The translations under genes and the position numbers were made by a program. A stretch of 8,677 nucleotides of DNA from Alphaproteobacteria bacterium UBA7371 (lineage in GTDB: Bacteria; Pseudomonadota; Alphaproteobacteria; UBA8317). The DNA lies in contig DKOD01000059.1 of NCBI GenBank assembly GCA_002469865.1, positions 1 to 8,677 on the forward strand. Direction: 5' to 3'. Shown here piece by piece: positions 1 through 5,666 of this stretch. The notes below the pieces were generated by a model, which was given only the letters and a program-made list of their open reading frames with translations, was not told the DNA's origin and searched no databases. Within the stretch, counting starts at the first letter, position 1, and each line of letters begins with the position of its first letter.

Positions 1-705
1 GCTGCCCTGCCGGTGGATGTCCCTAAGATTATTGCCTTTGAAAGTGTTTACTCCATGGATGGTGATATCGCACCTATTGGTGCCATTGCCGACCTTGCTG
101 ACCGTTATGGTGCGATGACCTATTTGGATGAAGTGCATGCTGTTGGCATGTATGGCGCCAGGGGTGGTGGCATTAGTGAGCGCGATGGGGTGGCCCACCG
201 CATCACCCTGATTGAAGGCACCTTGGGCAAAGCATTTGGTTGTGTGGGTGGTTATGTGACGGGTTCTGTGGAGCTGTGTGATTTTTTGCGCTCCTTTGCC
301 AGCGGCTTTATTTTCACCACGGCCCTTCCTCCCGCTGTTGCCGAGGCGGCCACTGCATCCATTCGCCATTTAAAACAATCATCGGTTGAACGCGATTTGC
401 AAAAGTTACGTGTGGCTAGCTTGCGCGCCCGTTTGGATAAGGCAGGCATTCCACATTTGCATAACGACAGCCATATTGTGCCCGTTTTGATCAAAGACCC
501 TGTTAAGACCAAAATGATCGCTGATTACTTGCTTGATGAATGGGGTGTGTATGTCCAACCCATCAATTACCCGACCGTGCCCAAAGGCACCGAGCGGTTA
601 CGTTTCACGCCTTCGCCGCTTCACAGCGAAGAAGATTTGGATCGTTTGCTGGTTGCGTTGAACAGCATTTGGCAACAATGTGCCCTAGCCCGGGCTGTGG
701 CGTAA
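1..705 (+). CDS. hemA: 5-aminolevulinate synthase, C-terminal part (5' end outside window)
   Basis: Pyridoxal-phosphate enzyme condensing glycine and succinyl-CoA to 5-aminolevulinate, the first step of haem and bacteriochlorophyll synthesis in alphaproteobacteria (Shemin pathway); cytoplasmic. The frame is open from base 1, so the gene begins upstream; the GTG at 13 is an internal valine, not a start. About 234 residues are present against roughly 400-410 for the family, so the N-terminal 40% or so is missing. Visible motifs: FESVYSMDGD; TYLDEVHAVGMYG, whose Asp (codon 127-129) is the family's PLP-ring partner; and TLGKAFG, whose Lys (codon 229-231) forms the Schiff base. The C-terminal segment GVYVQPINYPTVPKGTERLR is also typical. 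It lies 97 bases before the cytochrome gene on the same strand. 2-Amino-3-ketobutyrate CoA ligase and BioF are relatives, but the YGARGGGISERDG segment fits ALA synthase. Calling it hemA rather than an isozyme name (hemT) rests on the PGC context. Confidence 0.95.
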   Translation, partial: AALPVDVPKIIAFESVYSMDGDIAPIGAIADLADRYGAMTYLDEVHAVGMYGARGGGISERDGVAHRITLIEGTLGKAFGCVGGYVTGSVELCDFLRSFASGFIFTTALPPAVAEAATASIRHLKQSSVERDLQKLRVASLRARLDKAGIPHLHNDSHIVPVLIKDPVKTKMIADYLLDEWGVYVQPINYPTVPKGTERLRFTPSPLHSEEDLDRLLVALNSIWQQCALARAVA

Positions 706-713
706 TTTTTTTT
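682..713 (+). terminator. possible intrinsic terminator at the end of hemA
   Basis: Bases 682-701 can fold into an imperfect hairpin (GCC..TAGC pairing with GCTG..GGC, one C-T mismatch and one T-G wobble, loop CCGG at 690-693). GTAA and a run of eight T (706-713) follow. The stem lies in the last codons of hemA and the stop codon sits between stem and T tract, so it may be a weak terminator or attenuator that partly separates hemA from the cytochrome gene. The stem is short and imperfect, hence the modest confidence. Confidence 0.4.
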
Positions 714-802
714 GATCCTGGCGGTCGACAGAAAATCACAAGGCACTAGTTCTCTTGCTCTACGGCATGGTTTGGTGCCGGGTGAACTTCTGGGAGATTT
801 TT

Positions 803-1225
803 ATGCTGAAAACTATTTTATTGGGCGCTGCCCTTACCGTCATGGCTGTCCCTGCCCTTGCAGATGGTGATGCGGCAGAGGGCGAAAAAGCCTTCAACAA
901 GCAATGCGTTGCTTGTCACGTTGTTGCTGATGCCGATGGCAAAGTCTTGGCTGGTCGCAAAGCCAAAATTGGTCCGAACCTTTACGGGGTGATCGGTCGC
1001 GCCCCGGGCTCGATTGATTATAAATATGGGAAATCCATTGTGAAATGGGGCGAAACCGGCGCGGTTTGGAACCAAGAGACATTTGTGGGTTACGTTCAAA
1101 ACCCAACGGGTTATCTTCGTGAAGTTCTTGATTCAAAAAGGGCGCGCGGCAAGATGGCCTATAAGGTGAAGTCGGAAGAGGATGCGCAAAATCTGTATGC
1201 CTACCTGACAACCTTCAGCCAGTAA
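803..1225 (+). CDS. cycA: cytochrome c2, periplasmic electron carrier
   Basis: Class I c-type cytochrome of 140 residues. In phototrophs this protein carries electrons in the periplasm from the cytochrome bc1 complex to the photo-oxidised reaction centre, and can also serve respiration. The start at 803 is preceded by GGGAG (792-796) six bases away and gives a textbook Sec signal (Met-Leu-Lys, then a hydrophobic stretch ending AVPALA, cleavage after about residue 20). An upstream in-frame TTG at 755 would only add 16 residues before the signal. Haem-binding CVACH: Cys35, Cys38, His39. The sixth ligand is most likely Met118 in RGKMAYKV. The segments KIGPNLYGVIGR and YKYGKSIVKWG, and the longer loop between haem site and GPNL, resemble Rhodobacter-type cytochrome c2. 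It follows hemA on the same strand with a 97-base gap and ends 35 bases from the convergent bchO. The family is clear; the symbol rests on the PGC setting and could instead be a c-550-like paralogue. Confidence 0.9.
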   Translation: MLKTILLGAALTVMAVPALADGDAAEGEKAFNKQCVACHVVADADGKVLAGRKAKIGPNLYGVIGRAPGSIDYKYGKSIVKWGETGAVWNQETFVGYVQNPTGYLREVLDSKRARGKMAYKVKSEEDAQNLYAYLTTFSQ

Positions 1226-1257
1226 TATCGGGCTTATTTATCCTTTTTTCGTTGATA

Positions 1258-1285
1258 GGGTCACCCATTGGGGTGGCCCTTTTTT
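1258..1285 (+). terminator. intrinsic terminator of the cytochrome gene, inside the bchO tail
   Basis: GGGTCACCC (1258-1266), loop ATTG, GGGTGGCCC (1271-1279), then six T (1280-1285). The nine-pair stem has one T-G wobble and starts 32 bases after the cytochrome stop codon. It works only for plus-strand transcripts: on the minus strand no T tract follows the stem. The hairpin uses the stop and final codons of the convergent bchO gene. Confidence 0.85.
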
Positions 1286-2124
1286 ATGCTTTCTATGATC
1301 AGCGCAGCGGCCTCTTGGGGGGCTTCTTCATGCCAAAGATGTCCCCCATCGCTTAGGGCTAAAAGTTGGGCATGGGGCAATTTTTGTGCTGCTTCCTTGC
1401 CCACCTTATGAGGTACTGCCAGATCTTGACCATTGGTGATGATGACCACCTCATTTTGAATATGGCCAAGTTCTGACAAAAGCTGGGTTAAATCCCACTG
1501 TGCCATCATCAATAATGTTCCAGATACATGTTCATGCAGGCGGCCAAGTTGGGCATACCTTTTTATCATTTCTTCATTGATCTCGCCGCCAGTGCCCTCC
1601 AGCAATTTTTTGATCCGCTCATCACTTAAGCTTGCCGAGATAATCCTTGGGGTTAAGGGGTTGATGGCCATGCCCCGGGCCATCATGGGGAAGAGCCAAC
1701 CAGCAACGCCCTCAAACTGTGCCAAGGACGCGTTGATGCAAATAATTTTGGGAAGGGCGGGTGTGAGCAATTTTGTGAGCTCTAAGGCCAGAACAGCGCC
1801 AGCGGAATGACCAAGAATGTAATCTGGCGTCACGCGCATGTCATCCAAGAGTTTTTTGATATCTTCTGCCATGGCCTTATTGCCTGAGCGGCTCCGGCTG
1901 CCAAGCCTCGTTTTGCCATGACCGGGCAGGTCAAGGGCCAGAAGATCAAAGAATTTGGACAGGTGGGGTTGCATGCCACTGAAGCTCAAACCGTCGGCCC
2001 CGGTGCCGTGGAGCATGAGCATGATGGGTCCTTTGCCTGCCCTGCGCAGATGCCAGTCATGCACCGGCTGGCGTCTTTGCTCTTCCTGCCAGTGGTGATG
2101 TTGAGGGGCCATAATCATGATCAC
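1261..2124 (-). CDS. bchO: BchO, putative Mg-chelatase-associated alpha/beta hydrolase
   Basis: Alpha/beta-hydrolase of 287 residues, the usual size for BchO. BchO is encoded with the Mg-chelatase genes in purple bacteria; its substrate is not established. Motifs, numbered from the GTG start: oxyanion-hole region LMLHGTGAD (about 37-44), DLPGHGKTR (65-72), nucleophile elbow GHSAGA with Ser107, probable acid Asp234 in ITNGQDLAVP, and catalytic His262 in SDGGHLWHE. The triad therefore looks intact. The GTG start at 2124 overlaps the bchD stop by four bases (GTGA), a normal coupling arrangement. In-frame ATG codons at 2118 and 2112 are alternatives, and no strong Shine-Dalgarno sequence separates the three. 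It is the last gene of the crtA-bchI-bchD-bchO operon. Its final codons form the terminator hairpin of the convergent cytochrome gene, and no intrinsic terminator for its own direction is evident. Confidence 0.9.
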   Translation of the reverse strand: MIMIMAPQHHHWQEEQRRQPVHDWHLRRAGKGPIMLMLHGTGADGLSFSGMQPHLSKFFDLLALDLPGHGKTRLGSRSRSGNKAMAEDIKKLLDDMRVTPDYILGHSAGAVLALELTKLLTPALPKIICINASLAQFEGVAGWLFPMMARGMAINPLTPRIISASLSDERIKKLLEGTGGEINEEMIKRYAQLGRLHEHVSGTLLMMAQWDLTQLLSELGHIQNEVVIITNGQDLAVPHKVGKEAAQKLPHAQLLALSDGGHLWHEEAPQEAAALIIESIKKGHPNG

Positions 2125-3803
2125 GCTATGCTGCGGGGGCGCAGGGCATCCCCAACCATTTGGGATAATTGGTCAGCCCGGGCATTGGGCAGAATTTGAT
2201 AACGTCCAGCCATCATGCTGGCCAATTCTTTTAAGTCCGTTGAGGCCCTCCGGCCTGTATCCACAACCATGGACGAAATTCCTTCAGCACGAAATTGGCG
2301 TGCCATGGCGGATGCATCTTCTTTAGCCTGGTCCCGATTGGCCGAGCCATCTCGGGCCACATTGGCACGTCCATCTGTGAGTAGGACCACCAATGCGGTT
2401 AAGCCCTGGCGTCGGGCCCGCAATGCTTCTTGGCGGCAAGCTGCCATGCCTGTTGCCAAGGGCGTGCCCCCACCCCCCAACATGCCAGCAAGTTTTTTCT
2501 TGGTTTGCACCAGCGAGCGGGTGGCTGGCAAAAGCAAATCTGCATCTTGGCCGCGAAAGGATACCAGCGCCACATGATCCCGATGAATATAGGCCTGGCC
2601 CAGAAGCTGCTCCACGGCCCCCTTAACTTCAGCCAGTCGGGCCATGGCGGAGGATCCCGAGGCATCCACGCCAAAGATCACCAGGCGGTCAGATTCCTGG
2701 GCATAACGCCTAAGGGCCAAATCATCGGGCAGAATGATCGGTCCTTCATGGGGCCGTGTGATGCCTGCCGCACGGCGGCTTCGCTGCCAAGGGGCAGCAT
2801 TGGCAAGGGTTTTGCCCAAGTGGATGCCGCGGTCTTTGTGGCCATTTGCCTGTCGTGGTGGTCTTGGTGCCCCACGGCGGTTACCAGTCTTTGCAGGACC
2901 TCTGCCGCTCTTGCCGTTGCTCTGTTGCATGTTTTGTTGTTGCAAATTGGCAAGCATGATCTCAGGCATGGCCGATTTGATCGCATCCACAAGAATGTCC
3001 TGGGGGGACAAATCCTCTTGTTGTTGGGGTTTGCTGTCAGCTGATGGTTCGGAATCTTCCACTTCCGGTTTTGCTGTGTCTTGTTCTTCGGGGAGTTTGT
3101 TGGCCCTATTGGCAATGATCAAGGATGCAACTTCTTCAAAGTCATCAAGCTTCACGTCATCAGCACCCCTCAGCGAGGCCTGGCAACGTGCGGCATGAAG
3201 CAAGAATAAACCCCATCTGGGGTCATCGAGGCCAAATTGAATTGGAATGGTTGTCGCCAATACCAGCTGCTCTTGTGAAACGGGCAAGCATCGATCATTT
3301 TCGATAAGTTGTGGCCGCCAGGGCTTCTGGATCTTTAGCGCAAGCAAATGTTGTTCTGTGAGCAAGGTTCGAAAAGCGCAATAGCGCTCTAAGATGTCGG
3401 GAATGTTTTCTTCATCATCTGCCGACTCATCGATCAGGATAATCGGCGGGGCTTTGTCCATTCCTTGTAGAAATATCACAAGACGGGCCGCCTTTTGGGC
3501 GTCCAATAGCTGGGCGGAGGTGACCACCATCAGCGATGCTCGGGCCAAAACCCCTTCCTGGGTGACAACATGCCCAGCATGAAGGGTTGCGGACACGTCG
3601 ATTCCGCCAAAAAAAACGTCATCAGCTGCGCTGGCAGAAACCACAGTTCGGTCGGGTCGCAGGTGGTTCAATTCTTCCAAAAATCTTGCAAGGCTTGGGC
3701 CATGGCGGGCCTTGATGATCATGCCAAGAAGATTGTCAGCCCCATGCAGCAACAGGCTGCATGCATGACGGGTTGCGTCTGGTTGTTCATTTGGAAGAGG
3801 CAA
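2121..3803 (-). CDS. bchD: magnesium chelatase subunit D (BchD), TTG start
   Basis: Mg-chelatase subunit that bridges the BchI AAA+ ring and the catalytic BchH subunit during ATP-driven insertion of Mg2+ into protoporphyrin IX; cytoplasmic. At 560 residues it is full length for the family. Residues 1-235 resemble a degenerate AAA+ domain with no recognisable Walker A. Residues 240-345 form a low-complexity linker, first acidic and Gln/Pro rich, then basic (KSGRGPAKTGNRRGAPRPPR). Residues 370-555 are a von Willebrand A / integrin-I domain with a complete metal site: DASGS (Asp380, Ser382, Ser384), Thr447 in GGGGTPLA and Asp477 in LLTDGRAN. The start must be TTG at 3803: the next upstream in-frame codons include a TAA at 3818-3816 and no other start codon lies nearby. 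GGAG (3814-3811) precedes it by seven bases. This overlaps bchI by 17 bases; the stop overlaps the bchO start. Confidence 0.95.
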   Translation of the reverse strand: MPLPNEQPDATRHACSLLLHGADNLLGMIIKARHGPSLARFLEELNHLRPDRTVVSASAADDVFFGGIDVSATLHAGHVVTQEGVLARASLMVVTSAQLLDAQKAARLVIFLQGMDKAPPIILIDESADDEENIPDILERYCAFRTLLTEQHLLALKIQKPWRPQLIENDRCLPVSQEQLVLATTIPIQFGLDDPRWGLFLLHAARCQASLRGADDVKLDDFEEVASLIIANRANKLPEEQDTAKPEVEDSEPSADSKPQQQEDLSPQDILVDAIKSAMPEIMLANLQQQNMQQSNGKSGRGPAKTGNRRGAPRPPRQANGHKDRGIHLGKTLANAAPWQRSRRAAGITRPHEGPIILPDDLALRRYAQESDRLVIFGVDASGSSAMARLAEVKGAVEQLLGQAYIHRDHVALVSFRGQDADLLLPATRSLVQTKKKLAGMLGGGGTPLATGMAACRQEALRARRQGLTALVVLLTDGRANVARDGSANRDQAKEDASAMARQFRAEGISSMVVDTGRRASTDLKELASMMAGRYQILPNARADQLSQMVGDALRPRSIA

Positions 3804-4803
3804 AAACCTGCTCCATTACCCTGTGAACACGCAAACGACCGCTGGTTTCATCAAGTGGATCGCGCCGGAGCCTATGCTGAAGGGCCATGGGGGCAACGGC
3901 CATCACATGGTTGCGGGTAACGTCAGATGCTTTGTTGTCCCAAGCTGCATAGGCCCGTGCGGCGCGCAACAGCGTCAATTCTCCCCGAAGCCCATCAGAG
4001 CCAAGCGCTGCACAAAGGGTGGCAATATCTTCCAGGGTTTGATCTGGAACCTGCAGCCTATGGATCAGATGTTGGGCCCTCACGATGGCACCACGCAAAT
4101 TGCTTTCTTGTTTTTGCCATTCTTCTGAAAACGCTTGTGGGTTTTGGTCAAACCCATCGCGTCGGCGGATCACTTCAATGCGCTGGGCGACATCCTGGGG
4201 GTTGCCCACATCCACAGCAAGACCAAAGCGATCGAGGAGCTGAGGCCTTAATTCACCCTCTTCTGGGTTGCCTGAGCCAATTAGGACAAAGCGGGCGGCA
4301 TGGCGAACGGATAATCCTTCGCGCTCCACCAGGTTTTCACCAGACTGGGCAACATCCAAGAGAAGGTCGACAATGTGATCTTCCAAAAGGTTGATTTCGT
4401 CGATGTACAAAAACCCCCTATTGGCTTTGGCCAGGAGCCCAGGTTGGAATGCTTTTTCGCCCTTGGTCAGGGCTTTTTCGATGTCCAATGCACCGGTCAC
4501 GCGATCTTCAGTGACCCCAAGGGGTAGGTCCACCACGGGTGTTGGAATCTTTGTTTTGCGCTTAACTTTAAGGTTTGCCCAGTTTGGTGTTTGGGTGGCT
4601 TCGCTGCTGTTGACAGGGCAATTTTTTATGGCCGTGATCGGGGGCAAAAGGGCGGCCAAGGCGCGCACGGCAGTGGATTTTCCGGTGCCTCTGCTTCCAA
4701 AAATCAACACACCGCCAATGGTCGGATCGATGGCCGACATAATGAGGGCCGACTTCATTTCATCTTGACCCACAATAGCAGTGAAAGGAAAATTCAGGTT
4801 CAT
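3787..4803 (-). CDS. bchI: magnesium chelatase AAA+ ATPase subunit I (BchI)
   Basis: ATPase subunit of Mg-chelatase; forms a hexameric ring with BchD and powers Mg2+ insertion into protoporphyrin IX. From the chosen start the protein has 338 residues (family about 335-350). Motifs: the N-terminal family signature NFPFTAIVGQDEMK (4-17), Walker A GSRGTGKS (36-43), Walker B FLYIDEINLL with Asp135 and Glu136, the hairpin LVEREGLSVRHAARF (158-172), sensor-1 GSGNPEEGELRPQ with Asn179, and the arginine segment LLDRFGL (Arg192). The start at 4803 is preferred because its ATG overlaps the crtA stop (ATGA, 4803-4800) and is preceded by CGGAG nine bases away. An in-frame ATG at 4821 and a TTG at 4848 lie upstream but have no good ribosome site. 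No defect is visible; all ATPase residues are present. Confidence 0.96.
   Translation of the reverse strand: MNLNFPFTAIVGQDEMKSALIMSAIDPTIGGVLIFGSRGTGKSTAVRALAALLPPITAIKNCPVNSSEATQTPNWANLKVKRKTKIPTPVVDLPLGVTEDRVTGALDIEKALTKGEKAFQPGLLAKANRGFLYIDEINLLEDHIVDLLLDVAQSGENLVEREGLSVRHAARFVLIGSGNPEEGELRPQLLDRFGLAVDVGNPQDVAQRIEVIRRRDGFDQNPQAFSEEWQKQESNLRGAIVRAQHLIHRLQVPDQTLEDIATLCAALGSDGLRGELTLLRAARAYAAWDNKASDVTRNHVMAVAPMALQHRLRRDPLDETSGRLRVHRVMEQVFASSK
3811..3814 (-). promoter_or_regulatory. Shine-Dalgarno site fixing the TTG start of bchD
   Basis: Reading the minus strand, GGAG is followed seven bases later by TTG at 3803. It lies inside the end of bchI, so ribosomes finishing bchI would pass over it. 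An in-frame TAA just upstream (3818-3816) excludes an earlier start. The ATGA tetranucleotide at the bchI stop (3790-3787) is in the wrong frame for BchD. Confidence 0.65.
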
Positions 4804-5516
4804 TTCATGGGACTCCGGCATGGGATAACAGGTGATGTGCCATTCCAACTGCCATGTTCTTCAGTGATCTGGAAACGGGCATAAAGTTCCTCAGCAAACC
4901 AATGTTCTAGGCGCACGGCCTTGATGGCCTCAGCATGGTGTCCTTGCCTGGCAAAACGCGCCATCGACTGGGCGTCAGGCCATATCGAAAAGGTAATCTG
5001 ACGCATCAGGGGAAGTTCCCCAATACCAATCTTGAAGATCACCGACGGGTCTGCCCCAATTCTTTTGGATATGTTGGGTACCCGGCGCCAGAATTTCCAG
5101 GCGATGGATGGTCGGAGGCTTGCCCTGGTTAGTGCAGCTAATGGGGCATCTTTCTGAGACGGAATGTCGGAAAGCACAAAAGGTGCTTGACCATCCCATT
5201 GACCCCTTACGGAAATGGGGCGCATTAAGATTTGCCAATGTTCTCGCGCGTTTTTTTGATAGCGCGCAAAGAGGCCATGAGACGACAATTGCTGTCGGGC
5301 GATATCCTCATCTTCCCAACAACATAGGATGGCATACACGCCCATGTTGGGTGATGGCGTAAAACCTTCGCCAGTACCTGAGCCGCATAATTTCCAAAAT
5401 GTTAGCCCTGGAATTTTGGACATGGGCATCCTCGCCCTTGCCATCATGGTTAACGCCCAAAGGCGGGGCAAGAAACCATCGAAGCGGTAGAATGTAAGGC
5501 TTGCACAAGCTGCCAA
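4800..5516 (-). CDS. crtA: spheroidene monooxygenase (carotenoid 2-ketolase), TTG start
   Basis: CrtA oxygenates spheroidene (and hydroxyspheroidene) at C-2 to give spheroidenone, an O2-dependent late step of the purple-bacterial acyclic carotenoid pathway. The protein has 238 residues, normal for the family. Recognised segments: ASLTFYRFDGFLPRLWAL near the N-terminus, then PGLTFWKLCGSGTGEGFTPS, MGVYAILCCW, and the C-terminal MARFARQGHHAEAIKAVR followed by WFAEELYARF. The start is placed at TTG 5516 because a perfect GGAGG (5529-5525) stands eight bases before it. That begins the protein as MAACASLTFYRFDG, in register with known CrtA N-termini as I recall them. A GTG at 5531 would add five residues, but it contains that ribosome site and abuts a repressor site. 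It is first gene of the operon with bchI, bchD and bchO, and is divergent from crtI. Confidence 0.93.
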   Translation of the reverse strand: MAACASLTFYRFDGFLPRLWALTMMARARMPMSKIPGLTFWKLCGSGTGEGFTPSPNMGVYAILCCWEDEDIARQQLSSHGLFARYQKNAREHWQILMRPISVRGQWDGQAPFVLSDIPSQKDAPLAALTRASLRPSIAWKFWRRVPNISKRIGADPSVIFKIGIGELPLMRQITFSIWPDAQSMARFARQGHHAEAIKAVRLEHWFAEELYARFQITEEHGSWNGTSPVIPCRSPMK

Positions 5517-5524
5517 TAAGATAA

Positions 5525-5529
5525 CCTCC
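5525..5529 (-). promoter_or_regulatory. Shine-Dalgarno site deciding the crtA start
   Basis: On the minus strand GGAGG is followed by eight bases and then TTG at 5516. It falls inside the reading frame that would start at GTG 5531, which argues for the shorter, TTG-initiated CrtA. Confidence 0.65.
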
Positions 5530-5531
5530 AC

Positions 5532-5549
5532 TGTCAGATAAATGATACA
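5532..5549. promoter_or_regulatory. PpsR/CrtJ-type operator 1 (crtA-proximal)
   Basis: TGTCAGATAAATGATACA is an exact TGT-N12-ACA palindrome, the recognition sequence of the redox and light-responsive repressor PpsR/CrtJ of purple bacteria. It lies 16 bases before the crtA start codon and contains, on the minus strand, TATCAT (5547-5542), a five-of-six match to a -10 hexamer. Binding would block the crtA-bchIDO promoter. The match and position are direct observations; the regulator is inferred from known PGC biology, and no ppsR gene is in this window. Confidence 0.75.
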
Positions 5550-5618
5550 TTTGAATGGGCACCAAGGCCAGTATGATCAGCACGTTTGTTCCTGATGTTG
5601 TAAAATGATTGCAAATCC

Positions 5619-5645
5619 TTGTCGTTAAGGCTTAGTGTACATAAT
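5619..5645 (+). promoter_or_regulatory. possible crtI promoter
   Basis: TTGTCG (5619-5624) and CATAAT (5640-5645) could form a sigma70-like promoter, but the spacer is only 15 bases, so the -35 element is doubtful. The -10 hexamer lies inside operator 2, which is the usual geometry for repression. Transcription would start around 5652, leaving a very short leader before the crtI ribosome site (GAGG, 5657-5660). Confidence 0.3.
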
Positions 5646-5653
5646 TAATGACA
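5636..5653. promoter_or_regulatory. PpsR/CrtJ-type operator 2 (crtI-proximal)
   Basis: TGTACATAATTAATGACA is a second exact TGT-N12-ACA site, 13 bases before the crtI ATG and 104 bp (start to start) from the first. It contains CATAAT (5640-5645), a five-of-six match to a -10 hexamer on the plus strand. In Rhodobacter capsulatus the homologous crtA-crtI region also carries two CrtJ sites that are bound cooperatively, which supports this reading. Confidence 0.78.
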
Positions 5654-5666
5654 CTTGAGGTGGTGT

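Noticed and set aside
755..802. Upstream TTG extension of the cytochrome gene
   Set aside because: It would put 16 residues before a complete Sec signal peptide; the ATG at 803 has its own ribosome site.
2393..3198. Long plus-strand open frames opposite bchD (for example 2430-3044 and 2734-3198)
   Set aside because: They overlap a well-supported gene in antisense, have no family resemblance or good ribosome site, and reflect codon bias of bchD.
3787..3790. ATGA at the bchI stop as a coupled bchD start
   Set aside because: That ATG is out of frame with BchD; its frame gives no BchD sequence.
4804..4848. TTG 4848 or ATG 4821 as the bchI start
   Set aside because: Neither has a recognisable Shine-Dalgarno site, whereas ATG 4803 has CGGAG nine bases upstream and the ATGA overlap with the crtA stop.
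5596..5613. Third repressor site between the two operators (TGT-N12-GCA)
   Set aside because: One half-site differs from consensus and its spacing to the neighbours is unremarkable; a chance match is likely.
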